Source: Lonsdalea iberica (GTDB lineage Bacteria > Pseudomonadota > Gammaproteobacteria > Enterobacterales > Enterobacteriaceae). From it: a stretch of 47,310 bases of DNA. The stretch lies in assembly GCF_002111585.1 (NCBI RefSeq), contig NZ_LUTP01000026.1, positions 1-47,310 of the forward strand, written 5' to 3'. Shown here one piece after another: positions 1-9,254 of the stretch. Each line of letters starts with the position of its first letter. Within the stretch, counting starts at the first letter, position 1. The notes under the pieces are model-generated. The model ran no database searches and had not been told where the DNA came from. It saw only the letters and a program-made list of their open reading frames with translations. The translations under genes were made by a program, and so were the position numbers.

Positions 1-126
1 CGCCGGCTCTCCTTGCTCGCGACAAATCCGGATCTGACCGGTTATGCCGTGACGCTATCCTGTGTACGGTTGGTATAGCCTTTGCTTGTGTAAAGTTGTG
101 TATATTCACCTAGGGGTCACAGGCAT
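1..126 (+). promoter_or_regulatory. upstream region of the Tat-aminotransferase gene
   Basis: No gene is seen in these bases. A TATATT box at 101-106 could be a -10, but no -35 with good spacing is visible. The ribosome site before ATG 127 is weak. Confidence 0.3.
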
Positions 127-1293
127 ATGAGCGACTTTACCCATATCAATCAAAAACGCCGCGAGATGTTCAAATATTCAGGGGCGTTACTCGGCGGTTT
201 GGCGCTGGCAGGGCTGAACAAATCGGCGCTGGCTTCCTCTATTGCTCGCGGCGAAAGCGGCAGCGGCGCCACGGAGTCGGTGATTCGCATCAACTACAAC
301 GAAAACCCGCTGGGGATGTCGCCCAAGGGGCAAGAAGCGGCCCGGCAGGCCATCGTCAAAGCCAACCGTTATCCCTACAAGGAACAAGGGCAGTTGCAGG
401 AAAAAATCGCCGGGCTGCACGGCGTGGATAAAAGCAAAGTACTGATGCTGCAAGGCTCCTGCGAGGGGATTCGGTCCAGTTTCGAGGCTCTGGGCACGGA
501 GAAAACCCAACTGGTCATCCCCGAGCTGACTTACGAGGGCGGCCCTAAGTACGCCAAGGTCATGGGGATGAATATCGTTCGGCTGCCCATGTTGCCGGGC
601 TGGAAGTTTGATATCGAGGGGATGAAAAAAGCGGTCGCGTCCTACGAGGGGCCGAGCATCGTCTACCTCGTTAATCCCAATAATCCGACGGCCACGATCA
701 CGCCTGCGGATCTGATCGAGCCGTGGATCAAAAGTAAGCCAAACAACACGCTGTTTCTGGTGGATGAAGCCTACGCCGAGTTTGTTAACGATCGCCAATT
801 CCGGTCGGTGGACGGGCTGATCCGTGAAGGGTACGACAACATTATCCTGCTGAAAACCTTCTCGAAGATCTTTGCGATGGCCGGGATGCGCGCGGGCTAT
901 GCGATCGGCAATCCCGCATTTCTGGCGAAGATGGCGAACTACAACACGTCCGAGTCGTTGAACTATTGCGCGATTGCGGCGGCCAGCGCTTCGCTTGACG
1001 ACAACGCTTTCATTCACTACAGCAAAAAAACCATTGATACCTCCCGTCAGATTCTGATCGATACGCTGAAATCGCTGGATTTGGAGTATCTCCCGTCCGA
1101 AGCCAACTTCCTGTTCCATCGCATCAAGGTGCCGCTGGAGGGCTATCAGAAGCGTATGAAAGAACACGGCATCTTGATTGGCCGCGCTTTTCCGCCCGCG
1201 ACTGACTGGTGTCGTATTTCCATGGGAACGCCGGAAGAGATGCACACCTTCACCCGGCTGATGCGGGAGTTCAGAGCTCAGGGTTGGCTGTAG
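127..1293 (+). CDS. Tat-exported HisC-like PLP aminotransferase
   Basis: Class I/II fold-type-I aminotransferase of the histidinol-phosphate aminotransferase family, 388 residues. The N-terminus holds a twin-arginine motif (KRREMFK, residues 10-16) followed by a hydrophobic stretch (GALLGGLALAG) and an Ala-rich cleavage region, so export to the periplasm by Tat is likely. The PLP site is intact: the VDEAYAEF motif with Asp213, the TFSK motif with Schiff-base Lys247, then MRAGY, and the late RISMGT arginine motif. Cytoplasmic HisC has no leader and is about 350 residues long; the extra length here is the leader. The gene stands alone, more than 90 bases from a convergent acyltransferase gene. 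The substrate is unknown, and a role in histidine synthesis is unlikely because of the leader and the lack of his neighbours. The family is sure; export is probable. Confidence 0.85.
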   Translation: MSDFTHINQKRREMFKYSGALLGGLALAGLNKSALASSIARGESGSGATESVIRINYNENPLGMSPKGQEAARQAIVKANRYPYKEQGQLQEKIAGLHGVDKSKVLMLQGSCEGIRSSFEALGTEKTQLVIPELTYEGGPKYAKVMGMNIVRLPMLPGWKFDIEGMKKAVASYEGPSIVYLVNPNNPTATITPADLIEPWIKSKPNNTLFLVDEAYAEFVNDRQFRSVDGLIREGYDNIILLKTFSKIFAMAGMRAGYAIGNPAFLAKMANYNTSESLNYCAIAAASASLDDNAFIHYSKKTIDTSRQILIDTLKSLDLEYLPSEANFLFHRIKVPLEGYQKRMKEHGILIGRAFPPATDWCRISMGTPEEMHTFTRLMREFRAQGWL

Positions 1294-1382
1294 GCGTTTA
1301 ACGGCGAGGCGTCGGATGCGGCCGACATACCGCATCTGACCGAATCATGATGTTTCCCACCGTACCTCTTCGCCGAGGTACG

Positions 1383-2399
1383 TCAGGCCTTGACGGCGCG
1401 CTTGTTAGGGATGAGCGCGGTCAGCGGTTTTTCCACCACCCGGTAGGCCACTATCCCGAAGGCCAACGAAACCAGCGTGGTCATAATAATCACCGCTGTT
1501 TGATTGATGTCGCTGACGGACAGCTTTTTCATCAACATGGATAGCGTCATGGTAACGAATCCGTGCGCCAAATAAATAGAGTAGGAAGCATCGCCGATGA
1601 GCATTAACGTACGGGAAGTCCATCCTTCCAAAGAGCAGGCGGAAAAGAGCACGATAAAAATCGGGCTGATATAAAAAACAACGGGCAGCCAAGTGGGTTG
1701 AAAGAGTCGGCAAGCCAGATAAAGGACCAGAAACATGGCGGATAATAAGAAACCGTTTTTCACGGTCAATCGCTCGGATAAAAAGAAAATAACCATTCCC
1801 GCCAAAAAATACAGCAGAATGGGGTTGGTCAATAACAGGCTGGCGCCTGTCTCCGCCGGAAGCCATTTTCCAATCAGAAAGGACAGCAGGAAACAGAACG
1901 AAAGGGTCAGCAATATACGGTTTTTCCTACCGAAGAAAATACACACCGCAAACAGACAGTAAAAAAACATTTCGTAAATCAGCGTCCATCCCTGAGACAA
2001 GATCGGGTTGATGCGTCCGTCCTCGCCAATGCGCGGCAACAGCAGGTAGGAACTGATAATTTTGCCCATATCGAAGTGGTGGCTTTTCAACGCCAGCCCG
2101 GCAATCCACAGCGTCAGCAATGCGGTTGTCCAGAACCAATAAGGGGGAATTACCCGGTTAAATCGGTGGATCAAAAAGGTTTTTGCTTCTTGCGGCGACC
2201 ACTTTTTTTTATCCGTGGTTTTCATCATGATAAAACCGCTGATGATGAAAAAGATATAGACGCCCAACGTGCCGAGATCTTCGAGTCGGTATCCATGTTG
2301 AATACCACCATCATAGATGGCCGTAGTGGTGTGCGCGAAAATAACCAAGATAGCGGCAATACCACGCAAGTACTGTATATAGCTCAGTTTTTTATTCAT
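1383..2399 (-). CDS. acyltransferase family 3 (OafA/YrhL type) membrane protein
   Basis: Integral inner-membrane O-acyltransferase of 338 residues that would transfer an acetyl or similar group to an extracytoplasmic sugar or polymer. The family signature is at the N-terminus: the YLRGIAAILVIFAHT segment (residues 9-23) has the conserved Arg and His. About ten hydrophobic helices follow, and there is no C-terminal SGNH domain, so this is the short form. The start is ATG at 2399 with a weak ribosome site. It is convergent with the upstream aminotransferase and divergent from the DSD1-like gene. The acceptor cannot be told. A link to cellulose or exopolysaccharide modification is possible from proximity only. 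Confidence 0.85.
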   Translation of the reverse strand: MNKKLSYIQYLRGIAAILVIFAHTTTAIYDGGIQHGYRLEDLGTLGVYIFFIISGFIMMKTTDKKKWSPQEAKTFLIHRFNRVIPPYWFWTTALLTLWIAGLALKSHHFDMGKIISSYLLLPRIGEDGRINPILSQGWTLIYEMFFYCLFAVCIFFGRKNRILLTLSFCFLLSFLIGKWLPAETGASLLLTNPILLYFLAGMVIFFLSERLTVKNGFLLSAMFLVLYLACRLFQPTWLPVVFYISPIFIVLFSACSLEGWTSRTLMLIGDASYSIYLAHGFVTMTLSMLMKKLSVSDINQTAVIIMTTLVSLAFGIVAYRVVEKPLTALIPNKRAVKA

Positions 2400-2722
2400 A
2401 GTCGGTACTCTGAAACTCAGTGGGTAGGGGCTATTTCAGTGGCTCAGAGTAGGTGAAGCTATTTTCATTCTCAACGAAATACTCTGTTTTCTCATCATAA
2501 ACAGAATTATCTCTATTTTCCGGCGGCGATGTTATCGCGGCTGTTTATATCCGGTCATCACCTACCGCTGATGGCGTCAGTTTTACTTTCCCCCTACCGA
2601 CGGAGGAGGTATTACTATCGGAAAGTCTCTGTCGCCGACGCCAAACCGGGCTGTTTCGCGACCTGTCGAACGGGGTTTCGACCCGCTTCGACGTTTGTCT
2701 CTTCATCATCAGGAGTGTTGCC
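2400..2722. other. intergenic region between divergent genes
   Basis: These 323 bases lie between the acyltransferase (left) and the DSD1-like gene (right). They begin AT-rich and must hold both promoters. The right end has AGGAG about 7 bases before the ATG at 2723. I see no convincing gene, terminator or repeat in it. Confidence 0.5.
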
Positions 2723-3874
2723 ATGCGCCAGAATCGGGGATCGGATTACCTGCGGCCCTACCGCGACGATAGATTGACGCCCTATATCGAGATCGACGAT
2801 CGGCGTCTACAGCGGAATCTGCGACAAATGCAGTTGAAAGCGGACGAAGGGGGCGTGCTCCTACGTCCCCACGTTAAAACCCATAAGAGCGTCGTGATTG
2901 CTCGTCGGCAGATCGCGGCGGGCGCAGCGGGCATCACGGTGTCCAAACCAAGCGAAGGCGTCGCCTTTATCGAAGGCGGTATTGAGGATGTGCTGCTGGC
3001 CTATCCGGTCATTGTCCCCGAGAGCATTCGTGAGCTGCTGGTCGTCGCGGCCTATCGCCGGGCGCGGGTGTCTTTTATCGTTGCCGAACCGCTGGGTGTA
3101 GAAGCTATCGCCCGCGCGGTACGGGAACAAGGCCACGATCCCGTCACGGTGTACGTAAAGGTCGATGTGGGGTTGGGGCGGGTGGGCGTCAATCCGCATA
3201 GTGAAGACGGCGTCACGCTGACGGGGCATGTCGCCCGCTGTCCCGAGCTGCGGTTCGGCGGCTTGGTGTCCCATGCCGGTCACGCCTATGGCGCGTCGGG
3301 GATGGCGGAGATCCAGACGATCGCAACCGAGGAAGCGACGCTGTTGCGTCAGTTGCAGGCGCGTATTCTGCAACACGGTGCGGTCAGCCGCTGCGCCATT
3401 TCCACTGGGGCGACGCCGACGGCGCTGGGTGCGCCGGTTGCGCCCGGGACGGATGAGATTCGACCGGGCAACTATGCGCTGCTGGATTTAACGGCGATTC
3501 GGCTCGGACTGTGCCAGCCGGACGACCTGGCGATGAGTGTCGTGGCGCGGGTGGTGGCCATTAACGACCGCTATGCGATTATCGATGCCGGTTCAAAAGC
3601 GCTGACGTCCGATCGCGGGCCTCATGGCACGGGTGCCAGCCATTGGGGGATTGCCATCAGCGAACACCTGCCGCTGGCCTACACGGTGGAAAAGCTTTCC
3701 GAAGAGCACGGATTTATCCCGCATCAAGGGCAGCCGCCGCGTTTGGGTAGCCTGATGCGGGTCTTCCCCAATCACGCCTGCGCGGTGATGGCGCAGTTTA
3801 ACAGTTGGGTATTGCGCGGGGAGGAGGATGCGGGAGAGGTGATGCAGACAGAAGGACGGGGCTGTTTCCTGTAG
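2723..3874 (+). CDS. D-threonine aldolase / D-serine dehydratase-like PLP enzyme
   Basis: Fold-type-III PLP enzyme (alanine racemase N-terminal barrel followed by a D-serine dehydratase-like C-terminal domain), 383 residues. The PLP lysine motif RPHVKTHK lies at residues 48-55, with Lys52 the probable Schiff base. The metal-binding His-x-Cys of the DSD1/D-threonine aldolase group is present as NHACAV (His351, Cys353). The expected reaction is metal-dependent cleavage or dehydration of a D-3-hydroxyamino acid in the cytoplasm. ATG 2723 is preceded by AGGAG. The gene is monocistronic; the EAL gene to its right is convergent. Sequence alone does not separate D-threonine aldolase from D-serine dehydratase or a D-hydroxyaspartate enzyme. 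Confidence 0.85.
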   Translation: MRQNRGSDYLRPYRDDRLTPYIEIDDRRLQRNLRQMQLKADEGGVLLRPHVKTHKSVVIARRQIAAGAAGITVSKPSEGVAFIEGGIEDVLLAYPVIVPESIRELLVVAAYRRARVSFIVAEPLGVEAIARAVREQGHDPVTVYVKVDVGLGRVGVNPHSEDGVTLTGHVARCPELRFGGLVSHAGHAYGASGMAEIQTIATEEATLLRQLQARILQHGAVSRCAISTGATPTALGAPVAPGTDEIRPGNYALLDLTAIRLGLCQPDDLAMSVVARVVAINDRYAIIDAGSKALTSDRGPHGTGASHWGIAISEHLPLAYTVEKLSEEHGFIPHQGQPPRLGSLMRVFPNHACAVMAQFNSWVLRGEEDAGEVMQTEGRGCFL

Positions 3875-3929
3875 CAGTAGAAAGCGGACGGCGGCGATAT
3901 GACCGCCGCGCGTCGGGTTATGGGTGCCG

Positions 3930-5537
3930 TTACGCTGTCTCGGTCTCTGACGGGGCGATGAATTTTTGCTGGCCTTGCTCTTTCAGCCAGGCCATCAGCG
4001 CTTCGCTGCTCATCGGACGAGCATAGAGGTATCCCTGCATCAACTGCACGCCGCACCGTTTGAGATAATCATATTCATAGGCGGAATTGACGCCTTCTGC
4101 GACCATTCTCAGCGCCAGACGGTGGCTCAGGTTGATGATGGCGTCGAGCACCGGCGTGTCCTGATTGGCGGATTCGATGGTGCCGATGAAGCCTTTATCT
4201 ATCTTGAGATAGTCCAGCGGGAACATTTGCAAGTAGGACAGGGAGCAGTGGCCCGTCCCAAAATCGTCCACCGCGATCAGAATGCCCTCGCTCCGAAGCT
4301 GCGTTAGCTTCTTCACCACGTCGTGCGTATCGCTGATCAGACTGCGCTCCGTCAGTTCCAGCGTGACCTGAACGTGCTGGGAACGCAGCGTTTTCGCCAA
4401 CTGGCGGATGTCTTCCACGAAGTTGGGATGGTGAATATGCGCCGCGGCCACGTTGATCCCCAGCCGAAAATCCTGCGGCAGTGCCCATTGGCTCACGTCT
4501 GCGGCCAACAGTTTAAACAGATGATGGGTCAGCGGAATAATCAGCCCTTCGTTCTCGGCGGAGGGGATGAATATGTCGGGGCTAATGGTGCGACCGCCCG
4601 GTCTAAACCAGCGCAGCAGCGCTTCCGCGCCGATACAGCGTTCCGTCTTCATATCGTACAGCGGCTGGTAATAGACAGAAAACTCATTGGATTGAATCCC
4701 TTTGCGCAGCTCATCGCGCAGCGACATCTTGCGCTTTTTCCAGGAACGCACGATGTAGATGAAGGTCAGCGACAGAAACAGCGACAGCGGCAGGAACGTC
4801 AGGAAGTCATTAAGCCAGTCTTGCTGTATCTCCTCCGGCTGGACCTCGGCGCTAACGATGATTGGATAACGTTTGGAGGCGCGTTCATGAAACAGCGGCG
4901 AGATAAACCAATGCGGTATTTGACGCTGTTCGCCTTCCTGGACACGAAAACCGCCGTTGAACTGGACAGTCAGATAATAGGGGCGGGCGTTATTAATAGC
5001 GCTCATGAAGTCGAGCAGATATTGACCGTCGACCACCACAAATGCGCCGTAGGTCGGCGAAAATTGCCGGGTAAAAATGATGGCGGGGCGGGAGGGCACG
5101 CCACGCGTGCGCGGCACCGACAGGCTCCACATTTCGGGCTGTACCACCGGTAACGGATACTGAATGATCTGCGTAAAAGGCACGACGCGATCGCCGGAGA
5201 CGGAGGAGCAGTACATATCATGCCCGCGCAGCAGCCCCAGAGAGCGAAAGTAGGCGGAGAGCGTGCCTTGCCTGATCAGATCGTTGAGCACCGAATCACA
5301 AGATTTCCCCTCCATAGGCGCGAGCTTGGCCACCTGATTCCAGGCCATGCTGTTGATCGTTTCCGCCTGATGCAGAATCACCTGTGTCGTGGCTTCCAGA
5401 TCGCGCTTCACATCCTGTCTGGCGATGATATAGCTAAAAATGAAGCCGAGGATCAGGGGTAAGATAGCGGCAGCGAGAAGTCCTGCTCTGTATTTACGAG
5501 CCTGAACGCGACTATAAACGACCAAGGAAGCCTCCAT
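3930..5537 (-). CDS. CSS-EAL cyclic-di-GMP phosphodiesterase
   Basis: Inner-membrane c-di-GMP phosphodiesterase of 535 residues with the layout of the E. coli CSS-motif EAL proteins (PdeC-like). A transmembrane helix at about 19-40 is followed by a periplasmic CSS domain with Cys80 and the Cys-Ser-Ser at 110-112, a second helix near 245-265, then the EAL domain. The EAL residues for activity are visible: EALLRW, NVAAAH, ELTERS, DDFGTGH, LKIDKGF and AEGV, so hydrolysis of c-di-GMP to pGpG is expected. In known relatives the periplasmic cysteines sense DsbA/DsbB redox state. It lies about 220 bases downstream of bcsC in the same orientation but beyond a terminator. Start choice is open: GGAGG lies just after ATG 5537 and is better placed for TTG at 5525. 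Confidence 0.9.
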   Translation of the reverse strand: MEASLVVYSRVQARKYRAGLLAAAILPLILGFIFSYIIARQDVKRDLEATTQVILHQAETINSMAWNQVAKLAPMEGKSCDSVLNDLIRQGTLSAYFRSLGLLRGHDMYCSSVSGDRVVPFTQIIQYPLPVVQPEMWSLSVPRTRGVPSRPAIIFTRQFSPTYGAFVVVDGQYLLDFMSAINNARPYYLTVQFNGGFRVQEGEQRQIPHWFISPLFHERASKRYPIIVSAEVQPEEIQQDWLNDFLTFLPLSLFLSLTFIYIVRSWKKRKMSLRDELRKGIQSNEFSVYYQPLYDMKTERCIGAEALLRWFRPGGRTISPDIFIPSAENEGLIIPLTHHLFKLLAADVSQWALPQDFRLGINVAAAHIHHPNFVEDIRQLAKTLRSQHVQVTLELTERSLISDTHDVVKKLTQLRSEGILIAVDDFGTGHCSLSYLQMFPLDYLKIDKGFIGTIESANQDTPVLDAIINLSHRLALRMVAEGVNSAYEYDYLKRCGVQLMQGYLYARPMSSEALMAWLKEQGQQKFIAPSETETA

Positions 5538-5691
5538 TCTACAGGTGGTTCAGAACATGATTGCTGATGTGAAAAGGGTGGGGAACAGCGAAGAGCGGTT
5601 CTATACCAGACGCATTATGTCAGAAATCTTTCTGCGACAAGTGTAGCACCCGCCGTCCTGCCGAGGAAAAAAGTTGTTGAGGCCAATGGGG

Positions 5692-5720
5692 AAAAAAATG
5701 ACCTGCCGCAAGGACAGGTC
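5692..5720 (-). terminator. Rho-independent terminator of the bcsRQABZC operon
   Basis: Read on the minus strand, GACCTG pairs with CAGGTC around a 9-base loop, followed by A and seven T. It lies about 40 bases past the bcsC stop. Confidence 0.75.
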
Positions 5721-5757
5721 GGGGAGGGACAGTGTTATCGCGGCGGCGAAGAAGACG

Positions 5758-8700
5758 CTATCTGAAGTCCGCGTACGGCGTCATCGGCGGGATCGGCAGA
5801 TCCATATCGCCTTGCCAGCCTGCCTCCGAATAGCGCAGGTAGAGGAGCGCATGGCTGGGCGTATAGTCCTTGGCTTTCTGGATATCGACGCCGAGGCCCA
5901 GCGTCCAATGTTCCGTCAGGCGTCGCTCCACCTGCGCCTGCAAGGTGTAGCCGATCCCTTGACTGCTGCCGTTGGCCGAGGCCTGATCGCTGAAAAATCC
6001 GGGGTTGACCGGATAACGCCGCTGACCGGCGGTTTTCGAACGAGACCAGGATACTGCGCCGCTCAAATCCAGTGACCAGTCATCCCTACGCTGCCGATAA
6101 GTGACGGGCACCCCAAGCGACAGATAGCGCTGCGGACTGTAATAGCCGCCCTGACCGTAGGTGTAACCGCTGAGATCTTTCTGGTAACGCCAAAACATAC
6201 TGTTGAAGCCGACGGTCGCGCGGCGATGATCTTCGTTAATCAGCTTGTAGTAGTACCCACCCATCAGGCGTTGGCGCTGATTCCCGGCGACATGCTTACC
6301 GTCGAGTCGATGCGCGCTGATGTCGCCCCACAGTCCGTGGTCGCCGCCGCGATCGTAACTTAGACCGATCGCGCCTCCCGTCGCCACGACGCCGCCCCAG
6401 GTATTGCTGTTGCCGTCGCCTGGGTTCCGCGCGCCGGCGAATGCCAGCAGCGAGCTGGAGATAGGACGGCGGGAAGCGGTAAGAGTCACGCCGGCATCGT
6501 GGACGTCGATTTCACGGCTGATGCCGCCGACCCAGTTTAAGACGCGAAAGCCTATCGGCGTCGTTCCCACATCCGCGGTCCAGTTCTGATTGCGCCAGCC
6601 CGCGCCCAGCGCCACGCCTTCCGCGCGCTGCGTCAGATCGCGGCTGCAGCCGGAGTCCGCGCAGGTGCCGAACAGGCTGGTATGCGTGCCGTTGGCGGCG
6701 CTGAATTTCCCCGCGGAAACGGCAACGTGATCAACGCGCAGGAATCCTTGCCCGTCGGCAACCGGCATTTCCCCTTGCAGCATAGTGGTATGCGCGGTGA
6801 AGTCAGATTGACCGCCGGTCCCCTTGTTGCGCGAATAATCCTGCGCCACCGACAGCGTGGTGTCCTGCTGACGATAGAGCGATGCGGCGTCGGCTCGTAC
6901 CGAGCGCTGTAGCCAGCTGTCTTCCGGGCGCAGGCGAGTTAAGGCGGTGAAGGCGGCGTTATCGCCCGGCGGGGCCGGGGTGATGCCGCTGTCGACCATG
7001 GCCTGACGATAGTCCTCCAGCGCCTCGTCGGGATGCCCTTGTTGGCGGGCAAGGCGGGCGGCGTCACGGTAGACCCGCGCGCCGTCCGGGGAGGGCGGGG
7101 TCTGCGCCGCGCGGCGCGTCAACTGCGTATACAGTGAATCGGCCCGCTGTGGTTCACCCAGGCGCCACCAGAGATTGGCGGCACGCCTGCCTTGATCCAA
7201 CGAGGGTTCGACGGGGCTCGCCGACAACGCATCCAGCGTCGCCTGCGCCTCCTGTCCATGGCCCAGAGCGGCGAGCGCCTCTGCCTGACCGATACGCGCA
7301 TCGCTATTAAACCGGTCTTGCGTCAGTGCGTGCTGATAGCCAGTTAACGCCGCATTCGCCTCTCCCTGCTCCAGCGCCCAGTCGGCCTGAATGATGTCGC
7401 GGCGCGGCGAGTCGGGCAGCGTATGCAGCAGGCTGTACGCCTGCGCATCCAGTCCGGCGGTGTGCAGCGCATAGGCGCGGGTATAAATTTCTTCCTGCCG
7501 CAGACGAGTCATCAGATCCTGCAGACTCTGCTCACGACGTGCTTCCGGCACGCTGTTTAACAGCGCCAGCGCGCGATGGGCCCGATCGCTGCCGGACAAA
7601 TAGAGGCTGTAGGCGTAGAGACGGGTGGCGTCGTGCGGTTGCTGGCGTGACATCGCCTCCATTTCACGGTCGGCTTCCTCAGGCTGTCCGGCGGCGCGCA
7701 GCGCGGTAGCCAGACGGTAGTGCAGCCAGACATCATTCGGCGCGAAGCCGATCGCCTCGCGATACTTCTCGACCGCCAGCGTCCAGCGAGACTGAGCGGC
7801 CAGTCGGTCGGCGTCAGCTCGCAGCGTGTCGCTGCGCAGCGCGTTAAGGGTGGCGAGCAGAGCGTGTTTCTGCGCGGGCGTGAGTCCGTTCTCGATAAAC
7901 GCCATCGCCTTCTGCGGCGACTCCTGCTGGTAGAGCGCCACCAGCCGCCGCGCCGCCGTGGCGTTGCTGTCCATCTGCAGCGCCTGACGGTATAGCTGTT
8001 CCGCCGCGCGGGGATGATGGCGAGCCAGCGCCACGTCGCCGAGCCCGATCACCGCATCGCTGTCGCCGTCATCCAGTGAACGCGCCTGCCGGTACTGCCG
8101 CTCGGCGGTTTCAAGATCCCGCGTGGCAAGCGCGCTGTCTCCGCCATCAAGAGCCAGCCAGTAGCGGGTGGATTGCAGCAGGCTTTGCCATTTGGCGACC
8201 TTGAAGCTCATGCTGTCGGCCTGGATAGCCTGCTCAAAATAGCGGACCGCGGCAGCGCGCTGATTGCTGCGTGCCAGCGCCTGTCCCATGGCTCCCAGCA
8301 CTTCGGCGTCATGGGGATTGGCGCGCAGCGCCTTCTGTAGCGCGGGGATGGCCGTCGCGCCCTCGCCCCGAGCGACGCGGGTCAGACTGGCGGCGCGCTG
8401 TTGAAAGACCGGGTCGGCCAGCAGCGCCTGCTGACGCGTAAGCTCCTGTTGCCCGTTTTGGTACTCTTCGCCGCTGGGAAACACCGTCAGATAGTCGCGA
8501 AGTTGCGCCACGCTGTCGTCGGTAATCGGCTGCGCTTTGATGTATTTAAGCCACAGCTCGGCGGCGTCATCGCGCCCGCGCGCATTATCGGCCAGCGCAC
8601 GGATCGTGGCGACGGCTTGCGGCACATCGTCCTGCGAGAACAGCATTCGGGCAATCTGCATCCGAACACTAACGCTGCCGGGGTAGCGCCGCTCCAGCGC

Positions 8701-9254
8701 CTGTAACTGTTGCAGCGCCAGCGGTTCCTGACCAGGGATGCGTGCCACCAGCCGCCAGTATTCATAAGCCGTGTCCACGGTGGGGTAGACGCCGTGAAAC
8801 AGCGCGTCGTAGTCTGCTCTGGCCTCAACCAGCCGACCCGAGGCCGCCAGCAGCCGAGCTTCTTGCCACTGCTGGCGGCCTTCTGCCGTCGCCAGCATCA
8901 TACTGACCGCGGACTCCCGAGCGGCCGCGGAGTTCGGCGCCTCGGCGTTCAGCCGGTCCATATAACCTTGGGCTTTGGTGCTGTCGCTTTGCATCAGCGC
9001 GTGTCGCAACAGGGCGGCGAGGACATCCGGGTTATCGGGCGCGATGTTTTCCAGCCGATAGAGCGACTGCTTCACCAGCTCCAACTGGTGAGTGGTTTCC
9101 CCCATCCGAACCTGTTGCAGCAGCCAGCTGACGGGCGAAATGCCGCGCTGGTTATCCGTCACGGGCGCAGAGACGGCGGATACGGCGGGCGCGGTGGCAG
9201 TCCGGCGAGGGCAGGCAGCATGAATCGCAGCCAGTTTATCTTGAGGTTACGCAT
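5758..9254 (-). CDS. bcsC: BcsC cellulose export porin/TPR protein, frameshifted in the signal peptide
   Basis: Outer-membrane export channel for cellulose: a long periplasmic array of TPR helices (roughly the first 750 residues) and a C-terminal beta-barrel. From the ATG at 9254 (GGAAAG ribosome site, 19-base overlap with the end of bcsZ) translation gives a signal peptide beginning MRNLKINWLRF, but the frame breaks near 9197-9199. The mature protein continues in another frame as TATAPAVSA, then VTDNQRG. Adding one G (CTGCCACC to CTGGCCACC) restores a single frame of 1166 codons, close to the 1157 residues of E. coli BcsC. As given, only a leaderless product from a GTG at 9162 can be read. 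It is last in bcsRQABZC. It is a CDS if the deletion is a sequencing error, otherwise a pseudogene. Confidence 0.88.

Noticed and set aside
187-1335. Long open frame antisense to the aminotransferase (382 codons)
   Set aside because: It is Arg/Gln/His-rich with no known motif and exists because the true gene is GC-rich at third positions.
4323-5153. 276-codon frame antisense to the EAL gene
   Set aside because: Shadow of the EAL gene, whose motifs are complete on the other strand.
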